From Stygibacter sp964604155 (GTDB lineage Bacteria; Cloacimonadota; Cloacimonadia; Cloacimonadales; TCS61): a DNA stretch of 15,083 nucleotides. Where the stretch lies: positions 1 through 15,083 of the forward strand of contig CAZRXY010000093.1 of assembly GCA_964604155.1 (NCBI GenBank), in the 5' to 3' direction. The notes under the pieces are model-generated. The model did no database searches. It saw nothing but the letters and a program-made list of their open reading frames with translations, and was not told where the DNA came from. This document shows positions 8,298 through 15,083 of this stretch, one piece after another; position 1 is the stretch's first letter; the number at the start of each line of letters is the position of its first letter. Made by a program: the position numbers and the translations under genes.

Positions 8298-8303
8298 CTC
8301 CTT
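8298..8303 (-). promoter_or_regulatory. Ribosome binding site that fixes the aldo-keto reductase start
   Basis: On the minus strand AAGGAG runs from 8303 to 8298 and is separated by TGATA from the ATG at 8292. The GTG at 8298-8296 shares its first base with this site, so it cannot be served by it. Confidence 0.75.
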
Positions 8304-8337
8304 ATTCCTAGATCACTCTCGCTATCTCTTATTCTGG

Positions 8338-8366
8338 TATATATTATGTCCAGATATTTCTTGTAA
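8338..8366 (-). promoter_or_regulatory. Candidate promoter of the five-gene operon
   Basis: Reading leftwards, TTACAA (8366-8361) and TATATA (8343-8338) are 17 bases apart. This would start transcription near 8331 and leave a leader of about 40 bases before the ATG at 8292. The hexamers are imperfect, and the AT-rich surroundings make chance matches easy. Confidence 0.35.
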
Positions 8367-8530
8367 CTAAACCATCTTAAAAATAATCAAACTCGGTGAA
8401 AAATAATACATAGTTCTGTTACTGGACAACCTATTCCTGAGTATAAAAAAATTACGCATGGTCAAAACCAAAAACCCAGCTTAGCATCCAGCTTCTGAAT
8501 AGTGCGATTTATCAGTCTCAATATGAAGTC

Positions 8531-8572
8531 CTTTGTACTAATAAAATATTTTAAAATTGTATGTACACAAAG
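8531..8572. terminator. Weak AT-rich stem-loop after the AlbA_2/TrlF cassette
   Basis: CTTTGT (8531-8536) can pair with ACAAAG (8567-8572), enclosing the perfect palindrome TAAAATATTTTA (8542-8553). It sits immediately downstream of the AlbA_2 gene stop at 8575. With no GC-rich stem it is a poor intrinsic terminator; it may only protect the 3' end of the transcript. The rest of 8299-8530 shows only the candidate promoter and ribosome site of the operon to the left. Confidence 0.25.
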
Positions 8573-8574
8573 AT

Positions 8575-9726
8575 TTATTGCTTTCTTAATATGGTAATAG
8601 TAAACTTATTCCCATCATGATCATCGCTGAATGCAATGTCCGGGTATTCTTTGAGTACTCGGATAATCCCGCTTCCTATTCCACTATAGGGTAGAATCCT
8701 GGTTGCATATGAGGCAAAAATGGGGTTTCTGATATTGGAGTTTCCCATTTTTATGTTTTCAATAGTGAGGTTGTTTGGCAAATGACCAGGATTGATAATC
8801 TCAATACGGTCATTGAATATGAAAACCCTAATGGGAGCTGATATAAAATAATCTCTATGAATAAGAGCATTAACAATCACTTCTTCAAAAACTAATTTTG
8901 GTATTTCGGGAGTGCCTAACGAATTGAAACCCTGTTTTTCTTGGATATAATGAATATTATTCATGATAAAACTTATACAATGATTATAAACGTCGGCAAT
9001 TTTCCCTGTTATGTCCTGTTTATCAATATAACTGGTTTCGTAAATGTGGTTTCCACTAAATGCTACTGCTTTGATAACAAAAGCTGGGAGATAAATGTTT
9101 GGATGTTTTGCGAACAGCAGGGCACCGCTGACATTAAAGACACCATCTCTAAATAAATTCATATTTTGCAGCAATTGCGGCAGAGGAATGCTTTCAAAAG
9201 CTTTGGAATAAAATGTATCCCTCTGGCAGAATTGTTTAAAATACTCTAAATCCAGATCATCTAAGAGCATACCATTGACCTGTATTTCATCACCATGAAT
9301 TAATCCTGCACTTTGGAACAGGCGTTGTATTTCTTCACGGGCGGTGGCTTTTCTTTTATCGCTACCGCTTTTTACCCAGATAACACCGTCTTTATCCATA
9401 TAGGGCTTGTTTATACCATTGGGAATTTCTAATCTGATTACCAGTCCGTCGGGCATTTTAATATTTTCAGTGACAGGATTAATGGATGGTTTCACGTGCT
9501 GCGAGGCAGCATCAGAAATCAATTGATTAATTCTCCTGATATCATCTTTGGTCAATCCCCGCAAAGTGCCATCATCACTTACACCGATAAAAATATCTCC
9601 ACCGCCGGAATTACAAAATGCCACCATCTCCTGGGCTAGTGACGTCGCATTTGTAACATTGCCTTTAAACTGGTGTTTGCTGTCTTCTTCCTTGCTGATA
9701 ACAGCGATTAATTCTTCGGCTTCCAT
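8575..9726 (-). CDS. AlbA_2 (Schlafen-type) domain protein with GHKL-type ATPase domain
   Basis: The protein has 383 residues. The N-terminal 10-135 match the Schlafen AlbA_2 (AAA_4) domain: EDSKHQFK (14-21), the helix ATSLAQEMVAFCNSGGGDI (27-45), then FIGVSDDGTLRGL (46-58). In Schlafen nucleases the first segment is E...EFK; here the second glutamate is Gln19, so catalysis is uncertain. Residues about 270-365 resemble the GHKL/HATPase_c_4 module: EEVIVNALIHRDY (281-293; Glu282 and Asn286 as N-box), DRIEIINPG (306-314) and GIGSGIIRVL (349-358). The C-terminal winged helix found in longer relatives is missing. These proteins are often labelled 'RecG-related' or 'transcriptional regulator', but there is no helicase motif. 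The start overlaps the upstream TrlF-type gene by 19 bases; AAGGAG (9741-9736) lies nine bases before the ATG, inside that gene. The pair probably acts together. Confidence 0.85.
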   Translation of the reverse strand: MEAEELIAVISKEEDSKHQFKGNVTNATSLAQEMVAFCNSGGGDIFIGVSDDGTLRGLTKDDIRRINQLISDAASQHVKPSINPVTENIKMPDGLVIRLEIPNGINKPYMDKDGVIWVKSGSDKRKATAREEIQRLFQSAGLIHGDEIQVNGMLLDDLDLEYFKQFCQRDTFYSKAFESIPLPQLLQNMNLFRDGVFNVSGALLFAKHPNIYLPAFVIKAVAFSGNHIYETSYIDKQDITGKIADVYNHCISFIMNNIHYIQEKQGFNSLGTPEIPKLVFEEVIVNALIHRDYFISAPIRVFIFNDRIEIINPGHLPNNLTIENIKMGNSNIRNPIFASYATRILPYSGIGSGIIRVLKEYPDIAFSDDHDGNKFTITILRKQ

Positions 9727-12344
9727 TCTTCATATCTCCTTTTTCTTTCCGTGAATGCTTCTTCGCCACCTTCCATGATATCTACTACTTCCTGTTGCAT
9801 TTCCTGTCTGTCTATACTTCCAGTTTTAATGTCAATAACTTCATCGGAATACGAACAGGATATAATCTGCTCAGCATCACCTAATACAGGAAAATTAGCA
9901 TTATGAGTAGCAAGCACAAATTGAGTTTTTGGCTTGATCTTCCTGATCAATTTGATCACATCTTCATAAATAGTCTGGTTATCCAGATCATCTTCAGGTT
10001 GATCAATGATAAATAAATCATTTTCTCGCCGACTGAGAACAAATAAAATCAGAGCTGAGGCTCGTTGCCCAAGCGAGTGGTGCTTCAATTCCTTGTCTTT
10101 GTATTTAATTTCAAATCTGTCGGGGACCCTATAGGTCAGTAAAATAAAGTTGTTTTCATAAAAATAATTTTCAAAGACCGTAGCCATATTCCCGATTATT
10201 GATCTTGCTTCATTCCAATTCCTGTATATTGATATAAAGTCGGAAAATCGTTCAGTTAGTTTTTTAAAAGTCAAATCACGAATTTTGCTTCCTTTGAATA
10301 TGTCTTTCATCGTTTTTAAAAACTCCGCTTCCTCTCCCTTGAATGCGGAATTGATTATCAAGGGAGATTCGTTTTTATTAATTTTATCTGTTTCTTCTGA
10401 AATTATGCGGTACTCCCTCTCCCATAGTTCATTGAGAATATCTAATTCCTTATTAATTTCTTCTTTCAATCCCTTTCTTATCTTTTCTTTTTTGCTTATG
10501 GCATTAATTTGCTCATGAGATTGATTCACAATTATATGCAAATCACGGAATTCTTCCGGTTTTAAAGCTTTTAGACCCTTTTCACGAATCTGCTCCGAAA
10601 GCTGCCTTTCAATCCTGGCAAAATCTTCTTTCAGCGAATCCCTTTTTTTATCAAATCTGCCTACTTCTTCTTCAATAATAGCTAATTTATCCTTACAATT
10701 ATTGTAAACAATTTTAATCTGCTCAAAGTAACTCAGCAATTGCCTGTATTCTGCAAATAACTGTTCGAAGAATTCCTGATTATATTGCGGGGTAAATACC
10801 AACTGGTTATAAAGATCATCTTCATGATGATTAATAAATTCATGGAGATCTTCAAGATATCCCTTAACGCTATTGATCAAGCTACTGCACTTCTTAGAGT
10901 CTTTATCATAACTGATTTGCCTATTCAGTTTCTCTCCGAACCCCTGATCTTCATAAAACTTCAATTTAAATTCGGCGTCTTGTTTATTTTTCTCTATTTC
11001 TTTTAAATCATCTTCCAGATCAGCCAATTTCTTTAACTTAATAAATAATCCCTGCAATTTTTCTGCCTGCATTGCAATTTCAGCTCTTATGTCTTTTAAT
11101 TTATCACCTAACAGCTTTTCCACTAAATCCTTCTCAAATCCCGCCCCACTAGCTGACAAATCTTTTTGTCCAAAATATATCGGTTTATTAATCACTGTAT
11201 CTCTCACATTTATCTCCGGCAAGATATTACCACTAGCGGAAACCAATATTCCTTCATTATTTATGCGGCTGATTTCATATTGCTTTCCCCTTCTATCCAT
11301 TACTTGAACACTAATTTTGCCACCACTACCTAAAGCATAGCGCGTTAAATCATTTTTATAAACCCTGTCTTCTGCTTGACTACCAAATGGTATGTCCAGT
11401 GCATATCTGATCGTTTCAACAACCGATGATTTCCCGCTTCCTCTTATCCCGATCAAGGTGTTCAATTCGGGTGAGAAATGAATCGTTTTCCCATCTAATA
11501 CTCCCCCCGTATAAGTAACGCTTTTTATATATGAGTGACTATAATCGGGTTTTGTTTTACTAAGGCGGTTATGGTAATCCAAAAGAGCAAATTTTATCGC
11601 GGAATAGCTGTAATCACCAATTTTCAAGTAACATGGCTCTCCTTTGCCAATCTCATCTACTGTTTTGCAATCAGAACCTTCAATCTCTGCCGGATAATCT
11701 GTCAACCAGGATTGAATCTGCTTGCGTCCCTTACCTCCAGGCTTATCGTTGGTTCTCACTTTTTGAAAACCCAGTACTCTGTTTTTGAATTCTACTTTTT
11801 GCCCTAATTCTACAAACCGCCCTCCATCAATCTCATTCCATAAGCCACACCTGTCTTCCACATGAGCAAATACAATAAAATAATCTTTATTGTATTCATC
11901 CAGCTTAGCTATTATCCCCATTATATTGTAGTTACAACGTCCATTTTCTTTTTCATATTCTGCTGCCACTTTCCCAGAAAAAGCCACATTCAAAAATTGG
12001 TTGATGTAGTCTTTACCATTGGCTATCCATTCTTCACTGAATATAACCAGCGTATGAATGCCATTTGCTCCATCATTGATGGAAAGCTCGATCCCGGGGA
12101 GAAGGTAAATCTCTTTTTTCGCGGCATTTTTTCGCAATATCCTAAATTCTTCAAAATCAAACTTGTTGTGATTCGCTATTACCCCGACGTTTATTTCATT
12201 CTCTTTTAATCTGTCTACATACCTGGAATGATAGAAAGCCTGGTCTCCATGATAATCAAATTCCCTGTCTGCCTTTGTATGCAAGTGAAAATCTACCCGC
12301 AACCAGCAGCTCCCATAAAAAAATATATTTCCCTTCTCTTCCAT
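9708..12344 (-). CDS. TrlF-type protein: PHP phosphoesterase fused to SMC/ABC-like ATPase
   Basis: This 878-residue protein begins with a PHP domain: DFHLHT (18-23), ANHN with His59, GIELS with Glu86, HTLVIF with His97 and FAHVED with His161 are consistent with a metal-dependent phosphoesterase or nuclease centre. The ATPase half follows: Walker A GIRGSGKSS (299-307), Q-loop FGQKD (391-395), a long charged coiled coil (about 415-660), ABC signature HSLGQRAS (756-763), Walker B LFIIDQPEDDLDN (777-789) and H-loop LATHN (811-815). This arrangement matches the family called TrlF AAA-like ATPases. SMC-like ATPases with a fused hydrolase are frequent in anti-phage systems, but the target is unknown. 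AAGGAAG (12355-12349) precedes the ATG by four bases. Sampled stretches are strikingly AT-rich (25-32% GC), suggesting acquisition by transfer. Confidence 0.88.
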   Translation of the reverse strand: MEEKGNIFFYGSCWLRVDFHLHTKADREFDYHGDQAFYHSRYVDRLKENEINVGVIANHNKFDFEEFRILRKNAAKKEIYLLPGIELSINDGANGIHTLVIFSEEWIANGKDYINQFLNVAFSGKVAAEYEKENGRCNYNIMGIIAKLDEYNKDYFIVFAHVEDRCGLWNEIDGGRFVELGQKVEFKNRVLGFQKVRTNDKPGGKGRKQIQSWLTDYPAEIEGSDCKTVDEIGKGEPCYLKIGDYSYSAIKFALLDYHNRLSKTKPDYSHSYIKSVTYTGGVLDGKTIHFSPELNTLIGIRGSGKSSVVETIRYALDIPFGSQAEDRVYKNDLTRYALGSGGKISVQVMDRRGKQYEISRINNEGILVSASGNILPEINVRDTVINKPIYFGQKDLSASGAGFEKDLVEKLLGDKLKDIRAEIAMQAEKLQGLFIKLKKLADLEDDLKEIEKNKQDAEFKLKFYEDQGFGEKLNRQISYDKDSKKCSSLINSVKGYLEDLHEFINHHEDDLYNQLVFTPQYNQEFFEQLFAEYRQLLSYFEQIKIVYNNCKDKLAIIEEEVGRFDKKRDSLKEDFARIERQLSEQIREKGLKALKPEEFRDLHIIVNQSHEQINAISKKEKIRKGLKEEINKELDILNELWEREYRIISEETDKINKNESPLIINSAFKGEEAEFLKTMKDIFKGSKIRDLTFKKLTERFSDFISIYRNWNEARSIIGNMATVFENYFYENNFILLTYRVPDRFEIKYKDKELKHHSLGQRASALILFVLSRRENDLFIIDQPEDDLDNQTIYEDVIKLIRKIKPKTQFVLATHNANFPVLGDAEQIISCSYSDEVIDIKTGSIDRQEMQQEVVDIMEGGEEAFTERKRRYEEWKPKN

Positions 12345-12371
12345 AATTCTTCCTTTGCTATTACTGATATA

Positions 12372-12400
12372 ACCTATTTGATTTCTCTCTCGTTTGTCAA
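12372..12400 (-). promoter_or_regulatory. Candidate promoter of the TrlF/AlbA_2 cassette
   Basis: On the minus strand a perfect TTGACA (12400-12395) lies 51 bases before the TrlF-type ATG. The -10 at standard spacing is poor (ATAGGT, 12377-12372); a better TTATAT (12372-12367) is 22 bases away. A weak or activator-dependent promoter is possible. Confidence 0.35.
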
Positions 12401-12474
12401 CTGAATTTTTATGTGGTCATAGATTTTATTAGCAGTTACCTGCCTCACAATACTAAAATCACTTTCGATTTTGC

Positions 12475-12501
12475 TTGACTTTAGGACGCTGTCTATATAA
12501 T
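12475..12501 (+). promoter_or_regulatory. Promoter of the amidohydrolase-racemase pair, predicting a near-leaderless mRNA
   Basis: A perfect -10 TATAAT (12496-12501) is preceded by TTGACT (12475-12480) with a short 15-base spacer, or by TTGCTT (12471-12476) with 19 bases. Transcription should start around 12508-12510, directly at the ATG (12510). No Shine-Dalgarno sequence lies between. Confidence 0.55.
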
Positions 12502-12509
12502 GACCTAAG

Positions 12510-13658
12510 ATGAAAAAAAGAGATGAAATTGATTTGTTAGAAGTTAGACATTATTTGCACAGTCATCCTGAGCTTTCGGGAAAAGAACATAATACCGCCT
12601 TATACATCAAGAGACAGCTCAGCGATTTGGCGCCGGAAAGCATAATCTCTGAGATTGCCGATTCCGGCATCATGGCAGTATTTGATAGCGGCTCACCCGG
12701 AAAATGTCTTGTTTTACGGGCAGAATTGGACGCCCTGCCTATCAAAGAAGATAGTAGGCTTTCTTATGGCAGCATTTATGAAGGTGTGAGCCATAAATGC
12801 GGTCATGACGGCCATATGGTTATTCTATTAGCAGTTGCAGAATGGCTGGCAATGAATCTTGATCACCTGCAGGGCAAGGTGGTGCTTTTGTTTCAGCCTG
12901 CAGAAGAGACTGCAGGAGGAGCCCAGGCAGTTCTGGCAGACCAGAAATTTACAGACCTTAAGCCGGATTTCATGTTTGCGCTGCATAATCTGCCCGGTTT
13001 CACATTGCACAGCCTGATCCTGAAACCTGATGTTTTTGCAGCAGCATCACTGGGATTAAAGTTCTGGCTCCAAGGCAGAAGCACGCATGCAGGACATCCT
13101 GAAAACGGCAATAACCCCCTTCCTGCCATGCAGGCTTTAGTTAACGGACTTAATGCTTTGCCACATCGGTTAACTGCTTTTAATGATCCGGTGATCGTTA
13201 CGATTATCCATATGCGATTAGGAGAGCAGGCATTTGGCACATCTCCCGGCGATGGAGTAGTGATGGCGACCATACGTGCAGCCAGCGATGAGCGTTTACA
13301 GCAGATGGCAAAAGAAGCAGAATGTATAGCAGAAGCGGAAGCCAGGGCATATAAGCTGGGATTGCACATCGAAAGAGTAGAAGAATTTGCTGCAACTGTG
13401 AATAACGAGCAAGCCTACGGCTATTTAAAAAGGGCGGCACATAAGAGCGGATTGGCTGTTATAGAGCAGCAGCAAATCTTTCCCTGGACCGAAGATTTTT
13501 CATTTTTCAGTCAAAAATATAAATCGGCGTTTTTCGGTTTAGGCTGTGGGATCAATCAGCCGCAACTTCATAACCCCGATTATGACTTTCCTGACGATCT
13601 GGTGTCCAGCGGGAAAGAGATATTTATAAAAATTATTAAAGAGGTTTTATCAGAATGA
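12510..13658 (+). CDS. M20D-family amidohydrolase (N-acyl amino acid / peptide hydrolase)
   Basis: This 382-residue zinc or manganese amidohydrolase belongs to the M20D group, which includes N-acetyl-diaminopimelate deacetylases, hippurate hydrolases and IAA-amino acid hydrolases. Metal ligands are visible as Cys97 and His99 in KCGHDGH (96-102), Glu132/Glu133 in PAEE, His159 in ALHN and His354 in LHNPDYDF. The lid/dimerisation domain spans about 175-290, with the usual GRSTHAGHPENGNNP (189-203). No signal peptide is present, so it acts in the cytosol. The ATG at 12510 has no ribosome binding site, and the promoter places the RNA start next to it; no other in-frame ATG occurs near the start. 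Its TGA overlaps the ATG of the alanine racemase (ATGA, 13655-13658). The substrate cannot be fixed, but the partner suggests release of free amino acids from acylated or peptide forms. Confidence 0.92.
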   Translation: MKKRDEIDLLEVRHYLHSHPELSGKEHNTALYIKRQLSDLAPESIISEIADSGIMAVFDSGSPGKCLVLRAELDALPIKEDSRLSYGSIYEGVSHKCGHDGHMVILLAVAEWLAMNLDHLQGKVVLLFQPAEETAGGAQAVLADQKFTDLKPDFMFALHNLPGFTLHSLILKPDVFAAASLGLKFWLQGRSTHAGHPENGNNPLPAMQALVNGLNALPHRLTAFNDPVIVTIIHMRLGEQAFGTSPGDGVVMATIRAASDERLQQMAKEAECIAEAEARAYKLGLHIERVEEFAATVNNEQAYGYLKRAAHKSGLAVIEQQQIFPWTEDFSFFSQKYKSAFFGLGCGINQPQLHNPDYDFPDDLVSSGKEIFIKIIKEVLSE

Positions 13659-14815
13659 AACATAGTTCATGGATTGAGATCAATAAAAGTGCCCTGAAAA
13701 AGAATATCCGCTACATTAAGAAACGTTTGAAAGCCGGTGTGAAATTTGCTTCAGTGATCAAAGGCAATGCCTACGGACATGGAATAGAAGAGTTCCTGCC
13801 CCTGGCAGAGGAAAGCGGGATTGATTATTTTGCCGTGTTTGATGCAGCCGAAGCAGAGAGAGCTCTCAATGTAAAACGACCCGGCTCAGAAATCATGATC
13901 ATGGGAATGATAGCTGATGAAGAATTGGGCTGGGCAATTGAAAATGACATTTCTTTATATATATTCGATTTGGATAGAATGCAGAAAGCTTTAGAAACCG
14001 CCCGAAATGTCAGAAAAAAGGTGAAAATTCACCTGGAACTGGAAACAGGGCTTCGCAGAACCGGGATAGAAGAAACCGAGCTGGTACAATTGAACGCTAT
14101 TATCCATGATAACCGCCAACACCTGGAAATAGAAGGGTTGTGCAGTCATCTAGCCGGTGCAGAAAGCATTGCAAATTATCTTCGTTTACAGGAACAGATT
14201 GCCAATTTCATGAGGATTTCCGATCAATTGATTAAGAGTAATATTAAGCCGCGATACAGGCATCTTGCCTGCTCTGCTGCCGCTCTGATCTATCCGCAAA
14301 GCATTCTGGATATGGCTCGGATTGGCATTGCCCAGTACGGCTATTGGCCCAGTATGGAAACCAAGATGAATAATCTCCTGTCTGACGACAATAAATTCAC
14401 CAGAGACCCCCTGCAGCGCATCTTGAGCTGGAAAAGCCGCGTGATGAGCATTAAAGAAGTGGCAGCGGGTAATTATGTGAGCTATGGTAATTCGTTTCTG
14501 ACTACCAGAAAAATGATTATCGCCACTGTGCCAATAGGATACTCCCATGGCTACCGTCGCAGCCTTAGCAATATAGGTCATGTTCTGATCAAAGGCAGCA
14601 AGGCAAGTGTGATCGGCACCGTGAATATGAATATCTTTCAGGTAAATATCACGCATATCCCGGGTGTGAAAAAGGGTGATGAAGTAGTGATCATAGGCAG
14701 CCAGGGAAAAAATAAAATCTCTGTATCCAGCTTCGCAGAATTATCCAATCAGATTAATTATGAATTTCTTACTCGTTTACCGCTTTCTATTCCCCGCATA
14801 ATTTTGGAAAAATAA
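13655..14815 (+). CDS. alr: Alanine racemase (divergent subfamily)
   Basis: This 386-residue PLP enzyme of fold type III should interconvert L- and D-alanine for peptidoglycan. The PLP lysine is Lys36 in VIKGNAYGHG (34-43) and the second catalytic base Tyr277 in VSYGNS (275-280). Several positions differ from well-studied enzymes: Glu128 stands where a carbamylated lysine is usual (HLELETG instead of HLKxDTG), GYSHGY (295-300) replaces GYADG, and TVNMN (322-326) replaces RVxMD. I believe a subfamily with SHG and NMN motifs exists, so these are probably lineage features rather than damage, but substrate specificity may differ from strict alanine. GAGG (13641-13644) is ten bases before the ATG; translation is probably coupled to the amidohydrolase. 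No intrinsic terminator is seen after the stop. Confidence 0.9.
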   Translation: MKHSSWIEINKSALKKNIRYIKKRLKAGVKFASVIKGNAYGHGIEEFLPLAEESGIDYFAVFDAAEAERALNVKRPGSEIMIMGMIADEELGWAIENDISLYIFDLDRMQKALETARNVRKKVKIHLELETGLRRTGIEETELVQLNAIIHDNRQHLEIEGLCSHLAGAESIANYLRLQEQIANFMRISDQLIKSNIKPRYRHLACSAAALIYPQSILDMARIGIAQYGYWPSMETKMNNLLSDDNKFTRDPLQRILSWKSRVMSIKEVAAGNYVSYGNSFLTTRKMIIATVPIGYSHGYRRSLSNIGHVLIKGSKASVIGTVNMNIFQVNITHIPGVKKGDEVVIIGSQGKNKISVSSFAELSNQINYEFLTRLPLSIPRIILEK

Positions 14816-14939
14816 TATACAGGTAGGTAAAATTTTTTTATGTAACTATTCAGGTATACCCCCGGTTTTACAATTTTTGCTATTGTTAAATGATTAATAT
14901 TATGTGAGATAAAGATTGTTGTCAAGGTCAACCATTGCA

Positions 14940-14981
14940 AAGGTCTGGCGACCATTCGCAACGTTTTGGATGAGAGACCTT
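14940..14981. repeat. Inverted-repeat element in the 3' exon next to the group II intron
   Basis: AAGGTCT (14940-14946) and AGACCTT (14975-14981) form a perfect 7-base inverted repeat. Inside it GCGA (14948-14951) and TCGC (14956-14959) form a second small hairpin. It lies in the non-coding gap 14816-15001, 20 bases from the intron end. It could be part of a dispersed repeat or a terminator-like target into which the intron inserted. There is no T-run directly after it. The rest of the gap (14816-14939) is AT-rich, and I see nothing else in it. Confidence 0.4.
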
Positions 14982-15001
14982 CTTCAATCTAAGTTACCTT
15001 G

Positions 15002-15083
15002 GTAGAGTAGAGACAGGTTTCCGAAAAACTTCCACCTGTCCCCCTCATCAAACCGTGCATGCGGTTTTCCCGCACACGGCTTT
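15002..15083 (-). mobile_element. Group II intron, 3' end (domains V and VI), continues beyond the right edge
   Basis: Reading the minus strand from 15083, the first 34 bases (15083-15050) fit domain V: AGCCGTG containing the catalytic AGC triad, an upper stem TGCGG/CCGCA capped by a GAAA-type loop, a TG bulge, and CACGGTT closing the lower stem with a G-U pair. Domain VI follows: GACAGGT (15040-15034) pairs with ACCTGTC (15018-15012), then TCTACTCTAC ends the intron, with the likely branch-point adenosine at 15008, six bases before the end at 15002 (or 15001). The 34-base domain V fits class A/B-like bacterial introns rather than the shorter class C type. The reverse transcriptase/maturase, if present, would lie outside the window to the right. 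Confidence 0.85.

Noticed and set aside
8293..8298. GTG start at 8298 for the aldo-keto reductase
   Set aside because: The codon overlaps the AAGGAG that properly serves the ATG at 8292.
8557..8570. TTGTATGTACACAA as an operator palindrome
   Set aside because: The arms do not pair symmetrically around one centre, and it lies just downstream of a gene rather than in a clear promoter.
8575..9726. RecG-like helicase
   Set aside because: Proteins of this type are often named so, but no Walker A/B or helicase motifs are present; the domains are AlbA_2 and GHKL.
9708..12344. Chromosomal SMC, RecN or RecF
   Set aside because: The N-terminal PHP domain, the PHP metal-site residues and the operon partner do not fit those repair or condensation proteins.
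12893..13369. 158-codon minus-strand open frame opposite the amidohydrolase
   Set aside because: It is an antisense shadow of a well-conserved M20D gene, with no ribosome site or motif.
14186..14656. 156-codon minus-strand open frame opposite alanine racemase
   Set aside because: It is a shadow of the racemase reading frame, with no recognisable domain.
1..15083. CRISPR array or integron attC cluster
   Set aside because: No series of regularly spaced direct repeats was seen anywhere in the window.

Overview
The window reads as chromosomal DNA of an anaerobic, moderately AT-rich Gram-negative bacterium of the FCB superphylum. The main pointers are a C25 (gingipain-type) protease ending in a type IX secretion (Por) sorting domain that begins YPNP, and an aldo-keto reductase with a ferredoxin-like 2x[4Fe-4S] tail. 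Candidatus Cloacimonadota is my best guess at phylum, but that is inference from gene style, not a search result.

Layout, left to right. Positions 1-348 hold no recognisable gene, only short hairpins and a 62-codon open frame without a start. At 349-1017 (+) a good promoter drives a regulator that fuses an excisionase/MerR-type helix-turn-helix to a PTS EIIA-type domain. At 1018-1341 is a non-coding stretch with several perfect short hairpins (1083-1201), then a small acidic orphan protein (1342-1605, +). A strong bidirectional terminator (1631-1660) separates these genes from a long minus-strand operon. In order of transcription that operon is: Fe-S aldo-keto reductase (8292-7156), HAD phosphatase (7159-6503), secreted C25 protease (6495-3070), cytidine deaminase cdd (3051-2671) and thioredoxin reductase trxB (2653-1676). 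Junctions are a 4-base overlap or gaps of 7-18 bases, so co-transcription is very likely although the functions are unrelated.

Next comes a two-gene minus-strand cassette (12344-8575). The first gene is an 878-residue TrlF-type protein: a PHP metal-dependent phosphoesterase domain fused to an SMC/ABC-type ATPase split by a long coiled coil. The second, overlapping it by 19 bases, has a Schlafen-type AlbA_2 domain plus a GHKL-type ATPase module. The cassette looks more AT-rich than its neighbours, and ATPase plus nucleic-acid-processing architecture is typical of anti-phage defence. It is the best candidate here for an under-described system. No experiment links this pair to defence as far as I can tell from sequence.

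Divergent from the cassette are an M20D amidohydrolase (12510-13658, +), whose promoter predicts a nearly leaderless mRNA, and an overlapping alanine racemase (13655-14815, +) with several changes from the textbook motifs. Together they suggest D-/L-amino-acid or peptidoglycan-related metabolism. The right edge carries the 3' end (domains V and VI) of a group II intron on the minus strand, inserted next to an inverted-repeat element; its body and reverse transcriptase, if present, lie beyond 15083.
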